A stretch of DNA of 6,288 bases from IDS-8 sp965651325 (GTDB taxonomy: Bacteria > Pseudomonadota > Gammaproteobacteria > Steroidobacterales > Woeseiaceae): the NCBI GenBank assembly GCA_965651325.1, contig CBFGSB010000175.1, forward strand, positions 1-6,288. The letters are read 5' to 3'. A program made the position numbers and the translations under genes. Below, one piece after another: positions 1 to 6,288 of the stretch; positions within the stretch are counted from its first letter, which is position 1; each line of letters opens with the position of its first letter. The notes under the pieces were generated by a model. It made no database searches and had not been told where the DNA came from. It saw nothing but the letters and a program-made list of their open reading frames with translations.

Positions 1-1
1 G

Positions 2-1378
2 GAAACCGTGAGCGTTGCCGTCAACGACGGGAACGGCGGCATCACCACCCGATCGCACGATTTCTGGGTGTCGCGATACGGGCCGATCGTAGAGCTTCCG
101 GGACTCGCGTGGAGCAACGATAAGGCTTTCGCGCTGCGTGACGCGAATGACGACAACGACCGCACCGTCGCGACGTGGCACGCGATGAATCGTGCCCGGT
201 CACTCGACGAGCTGGAGCTGGCGATCACCACGATTCTCGGGCTCCCCTGGGTGAATACCCTCGCGGCCGATGCGGACGGCAACACGCTCTATACCGACGT
301 CACCGTCGTTCCCAATGTTACCCGTGCACAGCAGGAGTCCTGTATTGCGGCGCCTTACAAGCCGCTGGTCGAGGAGCGCGGCCTGTTCGTGCTCAACTCC
401 GGTGCCGCTTGTGAGTGGAACGTCGACCCGGCCGCTCCCCAGCCCGGTATTTTCGCCGGCAGCGACCTGCCGGTGCTGCGCCGCACGGACTTCGTGCAGA
501 ACTCGAACAACAGTGCGTGGATGACGAACCCGGACGCGCCGATGACAGGCTTTGCGCCCATCGTGAGCGACGAAAACTCGCTGCTCTGGGACCGTACCCG
601 CATCGGCATCAGCCAGCTCCGGGCGCGGTTGGCCGGCGAGGACGGTTTGCCCGGCAATCGCTTCGATGCCGAAAAGCTGAAGGCAATCGCCTTCAGCAAC
701 CGCTCGTACCTCGGCTCCCTGTTGCGCGAGGACCTGCTGGCCGTGTGCGAGGACACCGCCTCCGTGGAGCTCGATGGCCAGCAGGTCGACATCGAAAAAG
801 CCTGTGCGGATTTCAGGAGCTGGGACGGGCACGGGAATCTCGAGAGCACCGGGTATCCGCTCGCAACTGCATGGCTGCTGAACCTGGAAATGCTGGAAGG
901 AATCTGGCGCGTGCCCTTTTCCGCGGAGGACCCGGTGCACACGCCGCGCGGCATCGACCTCGGCGATCCGGCCGCGGTCGAGCGGGTGCGCGTAGAGCTC
1001 GCACGCGCCGTGCTGGCATTGCGCGAGGCGGGCATCGATGCGAGCCGTCCCTGGGGCGAGATACAGGGAATCGAGCGTAATGGCCGGCGCATCCCGATAC
1101 ATGGCGGCCGGGACGTCTACAACGCGGTAGTCGCCGAAGAGGCGGACGGGCTGGCGAACGTCACGTTCGGTACGAGCTACGTCCAGGTAGTGGAGTTCGA
1201 CGACGACGGTCCGAATGCAACTGGATTTCTCACGTACTCGCAGTCCACTGATCCGGCCTCGCCGCATTTCGCGGACCAGGCGCCGCGTTTCTCCGCTCTC
1301 GACTGGATCGTGCAGCCCTTCACTGATGCGCAGATCGAGGCCGACCCTCAGTACACGACAATCACGATTGCTGAGTGA
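2..1378 (+). CDS. PvdQ-like N-acyl amide hydrolase (penicillin amidase family), C-terminal part
   Basis: This is an Ntn-hydrolase of the penicillin/AHL acylase family, which cleaves an acyl chain from an amide such as an acyl-homoserine lactone, acylated siderophore precursor or lipopeptide; relatives act in the periplasm. The reading frame is open at the left edge, so the GTG at position 8 is not a real start. Counting residues from that GTG, the beta-chain landmarks match PvdQ as I remember it: YGPIVELPG (24-32), FALRDAN (41-47), GLPWVNTLAAD (78-88), the FVQNSNNSAW block (162-171) that holds the active-site asparagine, GTSYVQVVEF (388-397), YSQSTDPASPHF and the end FTDAQIEADPQ. Cysteine pairs near 112/135 and 249/266 also sit where PvdQ has cysteines. 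PvdQ is about 760 residues, so roughly 300 are missing upstream, including the signal peptide, alpha chain and nucleophilic serine. The family call is firm; the substrate is unknown. The neighbouring TonB receptor and PepSY gene favour a siderophore or peptide substrate over quorum quenching, by inference. Confidence 0.93.
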   Translation, partial: ETVSVAVNDGNGGITTRSHDFWVSRYGPIVELPGLAWSNDKAFALRDANDDNDRTVATWHAMNRARSLDELELAITTILGLPWVNTLAADADGNTLYTDVTVVPNVTRAQQESCIAAPYKPLVEERGLFVLNSGAACEWNVDPAAPQPGIFAGSDLPVLRRTDFVQNSNNSAWMTNPDAPMTGFAPIVSDENSLLWDRTRIGISQLRARLAGEDGLPGNRFDAEKLKAIAFSNRSYLGSLLREDLLAVCEDTASVELDGQQVDIEKACADFRSWDGHGNLESTGYPLATAWLLNLEMLEGIWRVPFSAEDPVHTPRGIDLGDPAAVERVRVELARAVLALREAGIDASRPWGEIQGIERNGRRIPIHGGRDVYNAVVAEEADGLANVTFGTSYVQVVEFDDDGPNATGFLTYSQSTDPASPHFADQAPRFSALDWIVQPFTDAQIEADPQYTTITIAE

Positions 1379-1495
1379 GTTGTCATGAAGCGTCGCGAAC
1401 CGGGAACGTCAATAACCACATTTCACAGAAACCACGGGAATCAAGCATCACCCACGAAAGCGCACGGCGCAGTCGGGAAAGGAAGGAAGAGCATC
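1379..1495 (+). other. Intergenic gap and 5' leader of the TonB receptor gene
   Basis: This is the largest gap in the window. It is somewhat richer in A at about 1409-1450 than the surrounding genes. I see no convincing sigma-70 promoter: a TTGTCA at 1380-1385 has no -10 box at the right distance. I also see no Fur-box-like palindrome and no stable hairpin followed by T residues. The receptor could therefore be read through from the acylase gene or start from a promoter that is not recognisable by eye. Confidence 0.5.
1480..1489 (+). promoter_or_regulatory. Shine-Dalgarno site deciding the TonB receptor start
   Basis: A purine-rich AGGAAGGAAG ends six bases before the ATG at 1496, and its AAGGA core lies eight bases from that ATG. 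It supports 1496 over the in-frame upstream ATG at 1385. The upstream choice would place 37 polar residues in front of a good signal peptide, and it has no comparable ribosome binding site. Confidence 0.8.
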
Positions 1496-3793
1496 ATGTC
1501 GTTCAAACCCAATTCAGTCTTGAGCATGGCAGCCCTGTTGCTGTCGACCACCGCGATGGCCCAGGCGCTTCCGTCGGAAGAACCCGTGCGGAACCGGTCA
1601 CAAGACGTACCGCGTCAGCTCGAAGAGATCGTGGTAACGGCGCAGAAGCGCGAGGAATCGCTGCGAGAGGTGCCGATTTCGATAACCGCTTTTACCCGGG
1701 AAGACATCCAGGAGGCCGGAATCAAGAGCGTGTCGGACATCGCCGATCTCACGCCGAGCCTGGTCTTCAACGAGTATCTCGATATCTATACCAACGTGAC
1801 CATTCGCGGCATTGGCGCGCTCGGCGGCAGCCAAAGCACCTTCGCGATGTATCTCGACGGTTTCGAGGTGACCGGCGGAAGCGCCGTAAACCTGGTGAGC
1901 GGCCTTGCCGACCTGGAGAGAATCGAAGTGCTGCGCGGTCCGCAAGGCACGACGTTCGGGCGCAACATCACGGCCGGTGCGATCAACATGACCAGTGTCG
2001 CGCCGGACTATGAACTGTCGGGCCAGGCAGCGCTGGAGATTTCCGATTTCGGCGGGCTGGAAGGCCACGCGGCGGTCAATATCCCGCTCTACGAAGATGT
2101 CGCTGCCATCAGGATCTCCGGGTTCAGCCGTCACAGCGACGGCTGGGTCAAGAACACCGGCTCGGCCGGCGATGATGCCGACTCGGACAAGTACGGCTTC
2201 CGTGCAGCGTTGCGCGTGGAGCCGAGTGAACGCCTGACCTGGGACACGTCGCTCGCCTACCAGAAGCTGGAACAGGGACGCTCGAACTTCGTAACGGACG
2301 GCGTTTTGATCGGGGCCCTCCTGTCCGTCAAGGACATCATCGATTTCGGGTTCGGGCTGGTGCCGCCGGGATCGATCCCGGCCGGCGCCACTCCCTACTT
2401 TCCCGGCCAGAACACGGAAATCCAGACGAACACCCCGGCCAACCTGACCTGGGACAGCCTGATGGCGACCAACCGCATTCAGTACGACCTGGGTGCATTC
2501 TCCCTGGTTTCGGTTTCGGGCTATATCCGCAATGAACTCAATAACATCCGGGACGGCGACAACAGTGACTTCGACCTCTTCAACGAGGGAACGACGGACG
2601 GCGAGAACGAGTTCTGGAGCACGGAGCTGCGTGCGCAGTCAAATGGCGACGATCGCTTGAACTGGGTGGGCGGGGTGTATGCGGCGGGCTCGGAGGGCAG
2701 CAGTCACTATTTCGTCAGGACCGGAACCGAGGCAGAGCTGCTCACGCATTATCCGAGCGCCCTTTCCGGTTTGCCTTTCGATGCCTCCCTGCTGCCGAAC
2801 AACACCCGCATAGTCGGCAATTTCTCCGGCGACGAAGCGCGCTCGTATGCCGTCTTCGCCGAAGCGGATTACGAGGTCGTCGACAGGCTTCACCTGGCGC
2901 TCGGTATTCGCGGGAACCGGGATGAAATCAGCGAGTTCATCACCGATGCCGTGAACCTGGGAGCGGACGAATTCGGTATGCTGACCGGTGTCCCGACCCC
3001 CGATGACGCAAAGGAAACCTCGTCCGAGGAAGTCACCTGGCGCGGAACGCTGCGCTACGAAATGAGTGAGGCCGCCAATGTGTACGGGACGGTGTCGAAA
3101 GGCTATCGCGCCGGCGGCCTGCAACTCAACAATCCGTTCAAACCGGATTACGGTGCGGAAACGATCATCAATTACGAGGTCGGGCTGAAAGCTCTCCTTT
3201 TCGATCGCCGCCTCAGCATCAACACCGCGGCATTCGTCATGGATTGGACGGATATCCAGATTGTCACCACTGACAGGACCAACAACCAGTCTTTCACCGA
3301 CAACGCCGGCGGGGCCAAAGCCAAGGGGTTCGAGGTCGACGCGCAGGCTCTTCCGCTGGACAGCTTGACGCTCACGGCAGGCTTGAGTTTCGTCGATACG
3401 GAGATCACGGACTTTATCGATTCGACCGGGCTCGACCGGTCCGGAACCGTGCTGCCCGCCGCGCCGGAATGGCACGTCAACCTGAGCGCGCACTATCAAA
3501 GGCCGCTCTTTGCCGATACCGACGGCTTTATCCGGGCCACCTGGATTTACAGCGACAAGCAACTGGAAGGCCTGGTCGACGGCGCCACCGAGCTGCAGTT
3601 CATCGACAGCTATGAGCGGGTCGACCTGCGCGTTGGCCTGGAATCCGATCGTTGGCGGATCGAAGCCTTCGCGGACAACGTGTTCGACGAGATTTACGGC
3701 TCGTCCATTCTTCTCAACGGCTATTCGCTGTCGGGTGCGGAGATCACTTCCATGCCGCGCCTTTACGGCATAAAGGGCACCGTGACGTTCTGA
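1496..3793 (+). CDS. TonB-dependent outer-membrane receptor
   Basis: This is a 765-residue TonB-dependent receptor, a plugged outer-membrane beta barrel that imports scarce ligands, such as ferric siderophores, using TonB energy. Residues 1-22 form a signal peptide: a lysine, a hydrophobic stretch (MAALLLSTTAMA) and likely cleavage after AMA. A TonB-box-like EEIVVTAQ follows at 43-50. The plug domain runs from about 55 to 165 and includes VPISITAF (59-66), TIRGIG (102-107), MYLDG (118-122), ERIEVLRGPQGT (141-152) and FGRNITAGAINM (154-165). The rest is barrel, with the typical YGTVSKGYRAGG (530-541), YEVGLKA and a last strand ending GTVTF with terminal phenylalanine. The length is normal for the family and no frame break was seen. 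The start at 1496 is chosen from the signal peptide and ribosome binding site. The ligand cannot be read from the sequence. The PepSY gene 20 bases downstream suggests a metal chelate, and the acylase upstream suggests an acylated one. Confidence 0.95.
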   Translation: MSFKPNSVLSMAALLLSTTAMAQALPSEEPVRNRSQDVPRQLEEIVVTAQKREESLREVPISITAFTREDIQEAGIKSVSDIADLTPSLVFNEYLDIYTNVTIRGIGALGGSQSTFAMYLDGFEVTGGSAVNLVSGLADLERIEVLRGPQGTTFGRNITAGAINMTSVAPDYELSGQAALEISDFGGLEGHAAVNIPLYEDVAAIRISGFSRHSDGWVKNTGSAGDDADSDKYGFRAALRVEPSERLTWDTSLAYQKLEQGRSNFVTDGVLIGALLSVKDIIDFGFGLVPPGSIPAGATPYFPGQNTEIQTNTPANLTWDSLMATNRIQYDLGAFSLVSVSGYIRNELNNIRDGDNSDFDLFNEGTTDGENEFWSTELRAQSNGDDRLNWVGGVYAAGSEGSSHYFVRTGTEAELLTHYPSALSGLPFDASLLPNNTRIVGNFSGDEARSYAVFAEADYEVVDRLHLALGIRGNRDEISEFITDAVNLGADEFGMLTGVPTPDDAKETSSEEVTWRGTLRYEMSEAANVYGTVSKGYRAGGLQLNNPFKPDYGAETIINYEVGLKALLFDRRLSINTAAFVMDWTDIQIVTTDRTNNQSFTDNAGGAKAKGFEVDAQALPLDSLTLTAGLSFVDTEITDFIDSTGLDRSGTVLPAAPEWHVNLSAHYQRPLFADTDGFIRATWIYSDKQLEGLVDGATELQFIDSYERVDLRVGLESDRWRIEAFADNVFDEIYGSSILLNGYSLSGAEITSMPRLYGIKGTVTF

Positions 3794-3813
3794 GCCGGGT
3801 TGGCGCGACGGGC

Positions 3814-4953
3814 ATGAGCACTATCGGAAAACGACGACGTACCGCGCGGGCGGTTTGGCTCAAGGTGCATCTGTACCTCGGCCTGTTCGCCGGCGCGGTA
3901 CTGGCCCTGCTCGGCGTGACCGGGAGCATTCTCGTCTTCGAGCACGGGATCGACCGGCTGCTCAACCCCGAGCTTGCCGTATCCACGCCCGGTGCCGGCC
4001 GCGTTTCTCCCGATGCGATCGTCGCGGGCGTCGAAAGCCTGTACGGCGTGCGGCCGTACTATCTCGAAGCACCGACCGAGGAGGGGCCGTACGTGGCCTT
4101 CGTCGCTCCCCCCGGCGCTTCCGGGATACGCGCTATCCCGGTCGATCCCGTGGACGGGCGCATGCTCACGGACAGGGAGTGGGGCGGCTACTTAACCTCC
4201 TTCGTCCGCGAGTTGCATACCAACCTGTTTCTCGGCACAGCGGGAACCTACACCGTGACCGCGGTCGCCGTTCTCGCACTCGTCAGCATTCTTACGGGCG
4301 TGTACCTGTGGTGGCCGCGAGCGGGCATGCTGCGGCGCGCGCTGACCATCAACTGGCGCCGGCATGCGCCGACGCTCAATTTCGAGATCCACCGCCTGAG
4401 CGGTTTCTATCTCGGTATTGCCCTGTTCGTGATTTCGTTGTCCGGCGTTTACCTGGCGATGCCGGAGCCGGTGACGGCGGCCGTCGGCGCCGTCTCGGAC
4501 ACGTCACCGTGGCCGGCGGAGGTGCCCTCCGTGCCGCCACTGCCGAATGCCACGCCAGTATCGCTGAGAGACGTCGCGAACGCCGTCGAGCAACACACGC
4601 CGGCCGCCGCGATCACGGGCTATCTACTTCCCGGAGACGCCACCGGGTCCTATGCCGTCTATTACCGCGATCCGTCGGAGCCCTACAGCCGTTACGGACG
4701 CAGCGCGCTGTGGATCCACCAGTACACCGGCAAGGTAGTGGCCGCGCGCCCGTACCTGGAAGCAGGTGCCGGTGACCGGTTCCTGCTCACCCAGGTGCTG
4801 CTGCACAACGGACAGGCGCTCGGGCTGTTCGGCCGGTTGCTCGTGTTCGTCGCGGGAATTGCGGTGCCGGTTATGTACGGCACGGGGTTCTATCTTTGGT
4901 GGAAGCGGCGCCGCCGTGCCCGGAAGGCCGTGACCCGGGCGGCGGCGGCGTGA
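3814..4953 (+). CDS. PepSY-associated TM protein, probable siderophore/ferric reductase
   Basis: This 379-residue inner-membrane protein has the PepSY-TM architecture of FpvG, PiuB and FoxB, proteins linked to reducing ferric siderophores with haem-bound electrons; a member of this family has been shown to be a di-haem protein. Four membrane helices are visible at about 20-42, 147-168, 197-218 and 336-363. The first starts at WLKVHLYLGL (15-24), and VYLWW-type ends mark helices 2 and 4. Candidate haem-ligand histidines are H19, H135 (ELHTNLFLG), H193 (FEIHRLSGFYLG) and H331 (LLHNGQALG). The two periplasmic stretches carry PepSY-like signatures, IPVDPVDGRML and WIHQYTGKVV (300-309). The C-terminus is arginine-rich and cytoplasmic. 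The ATG at 3814 is chosen because it precedes the basic N-terminus and first helix; in-frame codons upstream lie inside the receptor gene. The ribosome binding site is weak, and the 20-base gap suggests coupling to the receptor. The family is clear; the reductase role is inferred from family and context. Confidence 0.9.
   Translation: MSTIGKRRRTARAVWLKVHLYLGLFAGAVLALLGVTGSILVFEHGIDRLLNPELAVSTPGAGRVSPDAIVAGVESLYGVRPYYLEAPTEEGPYVAFVAPPGASGIRAIPVDPVDGRMLTDREWGGYLTSFVRELHTNLFLGTAGTYTVTAVAVLALVSILTGVYLWWPRAGMLRRALTINWRRHAPTLNFEIHRLSGFYLGIALFVISLSGVYLAMPEPVTAAVGAVSDTSPWPAEVPSVPPLPNATPVSLRDVANAVEQHTPAAAITGYLLPGDATGSYAVYYRDPSEPYSRYGRSALWIHQYTGKVVAARPYLEAGAGDRFLLTQVLLHNGQALGLFGRLLVFVAGIAVPVMYGTGFYLWWKRRRRARKAVTRAAAA
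4950..4953 (+). promoter_or_regulatory. GTGA stop/start overlap between PepSY gene and POT gene
   Basis: The TGA stop of the PepSY gene (4951-4953) shares bases with the GTG start of the POT gene (4950-4952). The bases just upstream are GC repeats without a clear Shine-Dalgarno sequence, so the downstream gene is probably translated by ribosomes that have just ended the upstream gene. The GTG at 4954 is in another frame, and no ATG lies close to the start of the conserved region. Confidence 0.75.
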
Positions 4954-6288
4954 GTGCGACGGCCCCGGCACCGGCGCGCCACACCCGCCGCGAGCTGTTC
5001 CTGCTGGCGCTGACCGAGGCCTGGGAGCGCTTCAGCTACTACGGCGTGCGCGGCCTGCTGGTGCTCTTTCTCACCGCGTCGGCGACGACCGGCGGCATGG
5101 AGTGGAGTGCCGAGTCGTCGCTGCGCCTGCTGGGCTGGTTCGCCGCATTCGTGTACATACTGCCGGTCATCGGCGGGTTGATCGGGGACCGGGTGCTGGG
5201 GGCACAGCGGGCCGTGCGCGGCGGCGCGGTAGTGCTCATCGTCGCGTATTCGCTGCTGGCGGCCTCGGCATGGCTGCAGCAGTTGCTCGCCGGGCCGTCG
5301 TGCGGCGCCGGCGATGCGGGAGCGGGCCTTGCCTGCACGCTCGCGTCGATCATTCCCGGCGACGGTACCCAAGGGCTGATGCTGGCATCGCTCGCGTTTA
5401 TCGGGTTGGGGGCGGGGCTGTTCAAACCGAACATCACCGTGCTGGTCGGCGCGTTGTACAAGGATGACGAGCCGGCCCGGGAGAGCGGCTTCCTGGTGTT
5501 TTACCTGTTCATGAACCTGGGCGTCGTGCTCTGCGGGTTCGTGATCGGCACGCTGGGCGAGCGCGTCGCGTGGCACTTCGGCTTCCTGGCGGCGGCGGTG
5601 GCGATGGTGCTCAGCATGTTCATCTTTTCGAGATCGCGCTCCGGCGCCGCGAGAGCGGCGCTGGTCGCGGCGCGCCCGTCGACCGCGCGTGAGCGCAAGC
5701 CTTTGGACCGGCGTGAGCGAGCAGGCATTGCCACCATCGCCATCCTCGGCATATTCGCCACCCTGTTCTGGATCGGGCTCGACCAGACGGCGGGGCTGTT
5801 GAACCTCTTTGCTTTCGAGAGCACGGATCGCGAGGTGTTCGGCGTCGAGCTCCCGGCGACCTGGTTCCAGTCGTTGAATCCGCTGTTCATCATCGTCCTC
5901 GCGCCGGCCTTCGCGGTCCTGTGGCGCGTGCTTGCCGCGCGCGGCTCCGACCCGCGTACCGAGTGGAAGTTCGTGCTCGGGCTTTTGGCCATGGCGTCGG
6001 CATTCGCCGTGATGAGCATCGCCGGCAGCGCTTCCGCCGCCGGCACGCTGGCGAGCCCGGGCTGGCTGGTCGGCGCCTACTTCCTGCTCACGATCAGCGA
6101 GCTCTGTATCTGGACGATTAGCCTTGCGGCCGTGACCCGCCTTGCGCCGGAGCGGCACGCGGGCCTCATCGTCGGCTTGTGGTACCTGGCGATTGCCCTG
6201 GGTAGCTGGTGTGCGGGACAGATCGGCGCGCTCGTGGGGCAGATGCCGGTCGCCGACGTCTTTGCGTTGCTGAGCAAGCTGTTCGTCG
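4950..6288 (+). CDS. Proton-coupled oligopeptide (POT/PTR2) transporter, 3' truncated by window edge
   Basis: This is an inner-membrane major-facilitator carrier that typically imports di- and tripeptides with protons. I translated 446 codons without a stop, from GTG at 4950 to the right edge. Family motifs appear in order: the proton-coupling ExxERF at 23-28, continuing into SYYGVR; GGLIGDRVLG (75-84); GLFKPN (156-161); the second signature FYLFMNLG (184-191); FWIGLDQ in helix 7 (273-279); WFQSLNPLFI with the following AP (305-319); and the helix 10 SEL with E384, followed by VTRLAP (395-400). An arginine-rich loop at about 227-258 is the expected cytoplasmic linker between the two six-helix halves. 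Bacterial members usually have 450-520 residues, so only the last helix or so should lie beyond the window. The GTG overlaps the previous gene's TGA, which suggests translational coupling. The exact substrate is unknown; a peptide released from the acylase product is an inference. Confidence 0.93.
   Translation, partial: MSATAPAPARHTRRELFLLALTEAWERFSYYGVRGLLVLFLTASATTGGMEWSAESSLRLLGWFAAFVYILPVIGGLIGDRVLGAQRAVRGGAVVLIVAYSLLAASAWLQQLLAGPSCGAGDAGAGLACTLASIIPGDGTQGLMLASLAFIGLGAGLFKPNITVLVGALYKDDEPARESGFLVFYLFMNLGVVLCGFVIGTLGERVAWHFGFLAAAVAMVLSMFIFSRSRSGAARAALVAARPSTARERKPLDRRERAGIATIAILGIFATLFWIGLDQTAGLLNLFAFESTDREVFGVELPATWFQSLNPLFIIVLAPAFAVLWRVLAARGSDPRTEWKFVLGLLAMASAFAVMSIAGSASAAGTLASPGWLVGAYFLLTISELCIWTISLAAVTRLAPERHAGLIVGLWYLAIALGSWCAGQIGALVGQMPVADVFALLSKLFV

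Noticed and set aside
8..10. GTG as the start of the acylase gene
   Set aside because: The frame stays open to the left edge, and the encoded protein begins in the middle of the family's beta chain, so the gene starts outside the window.
200..1267. Antisense open frame of 355 codons opposite the acylase gene
   Set aside because: The sense frame has clear PvdQ-like motifs, and the antisense product shows no recognisable family or ribosome binding site.
1380..1416. Possible -35 (TTGTCA at 1380-1385) promoter before the receptor gene
   Set aside because: No -10-like hexamer occurs 16-18 bases downstream; the nearest A/T-rich stretch is at least 22 bases away.
1385..1495. Upstream ATG giving a 37-residue longer TonB receptor
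   Set aside because: The extension is polar and would bury the signal peptide, while a strong ribosome binding site and signal peptide support the ATG at 1496.
2639..3562. Antisense open frame of 307 codons inside the TonB receptor gene
   Set aside because: The receptor barrel is intact on the + strand; the antisense frame is a by-product of codon bias.
3855..4775. + strand alternative frame of 306 codons inside the PepSY gene
   Set aside because: It encodes an arginine-rich product with no membrane helices or motifs, and it overlaps a well-supported membrane protein.
4890..6158. Long antisense open frame (422 codons) opposite the POT gene
   Set aside because: It lies across the conserved POT coding sequence. 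Its product is low-complexity, rich in Arg, Gln, Ala and Glu, and has no domain, as expected for the reverse strand of GC-rich coding DNA.

Overview
The window is GC-rich bacterial DNA carrying four tightly spaced genes, all on the + strand: the C-terminal part of a PvdQ/AHL-acylase-like Ntn hydrolase, a complete TonB-dependent outer-membrane receptor, a complete PepSY-type inner-membrane protein, and a proton-coupled oligopeptide (POT/PTR) transporter cut by the right edge. The TonB receptor, periplasmic acylase and high GC point to a Gram-negative proteobacterium. The wording of the receptor plug (EEIVVTAQKRE, GPQGTTFGRN) fits the large receptor families of environmental Gammaproteobacteria or sphingomonad-like Alphaproteobacteria. 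I cannot name a genus.

Layout: 1-1378 is the acylase, with its start, signal peptide, alpha chain and catalytic serine upstream of the window. 1379-1495 is a 117-base gap with a good ribosome binding site but no promoter or terminator I can defend. 1496-3793 is the receptor. After 20 bases comes the PepSY protein at 3814-4953. Its stop overlaps the GTG start of the POT transporter (4950 to beyond 6288) in a GTGA junction. The last three genes look like one transcription unit, and the acylase probably belongs to it.

Taken together the genes describe an uptake route through the envelope. The receptor would bring a ligand across the outer membrane, and the acylase would strip a fatty-acyl chain from it in the periplasm. 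The PepSY protein resembles the siderophore-reductase family (FpvG, FoxB, PiuB) and could release iron at the inner membrane. The POT carrier could take up small peptides. This parallels pyoverdine-type siderophore handling and suggests scavenging of an acylated peptide, possibly an acyl-peptide siderophore. Each family assignment rests on visible motifs; the joint pathway is inference. No biosynthesis genes, TonB/ExbBD, regulator, RNA gene, mobile element, CRISPR array or notable repeat was seen.
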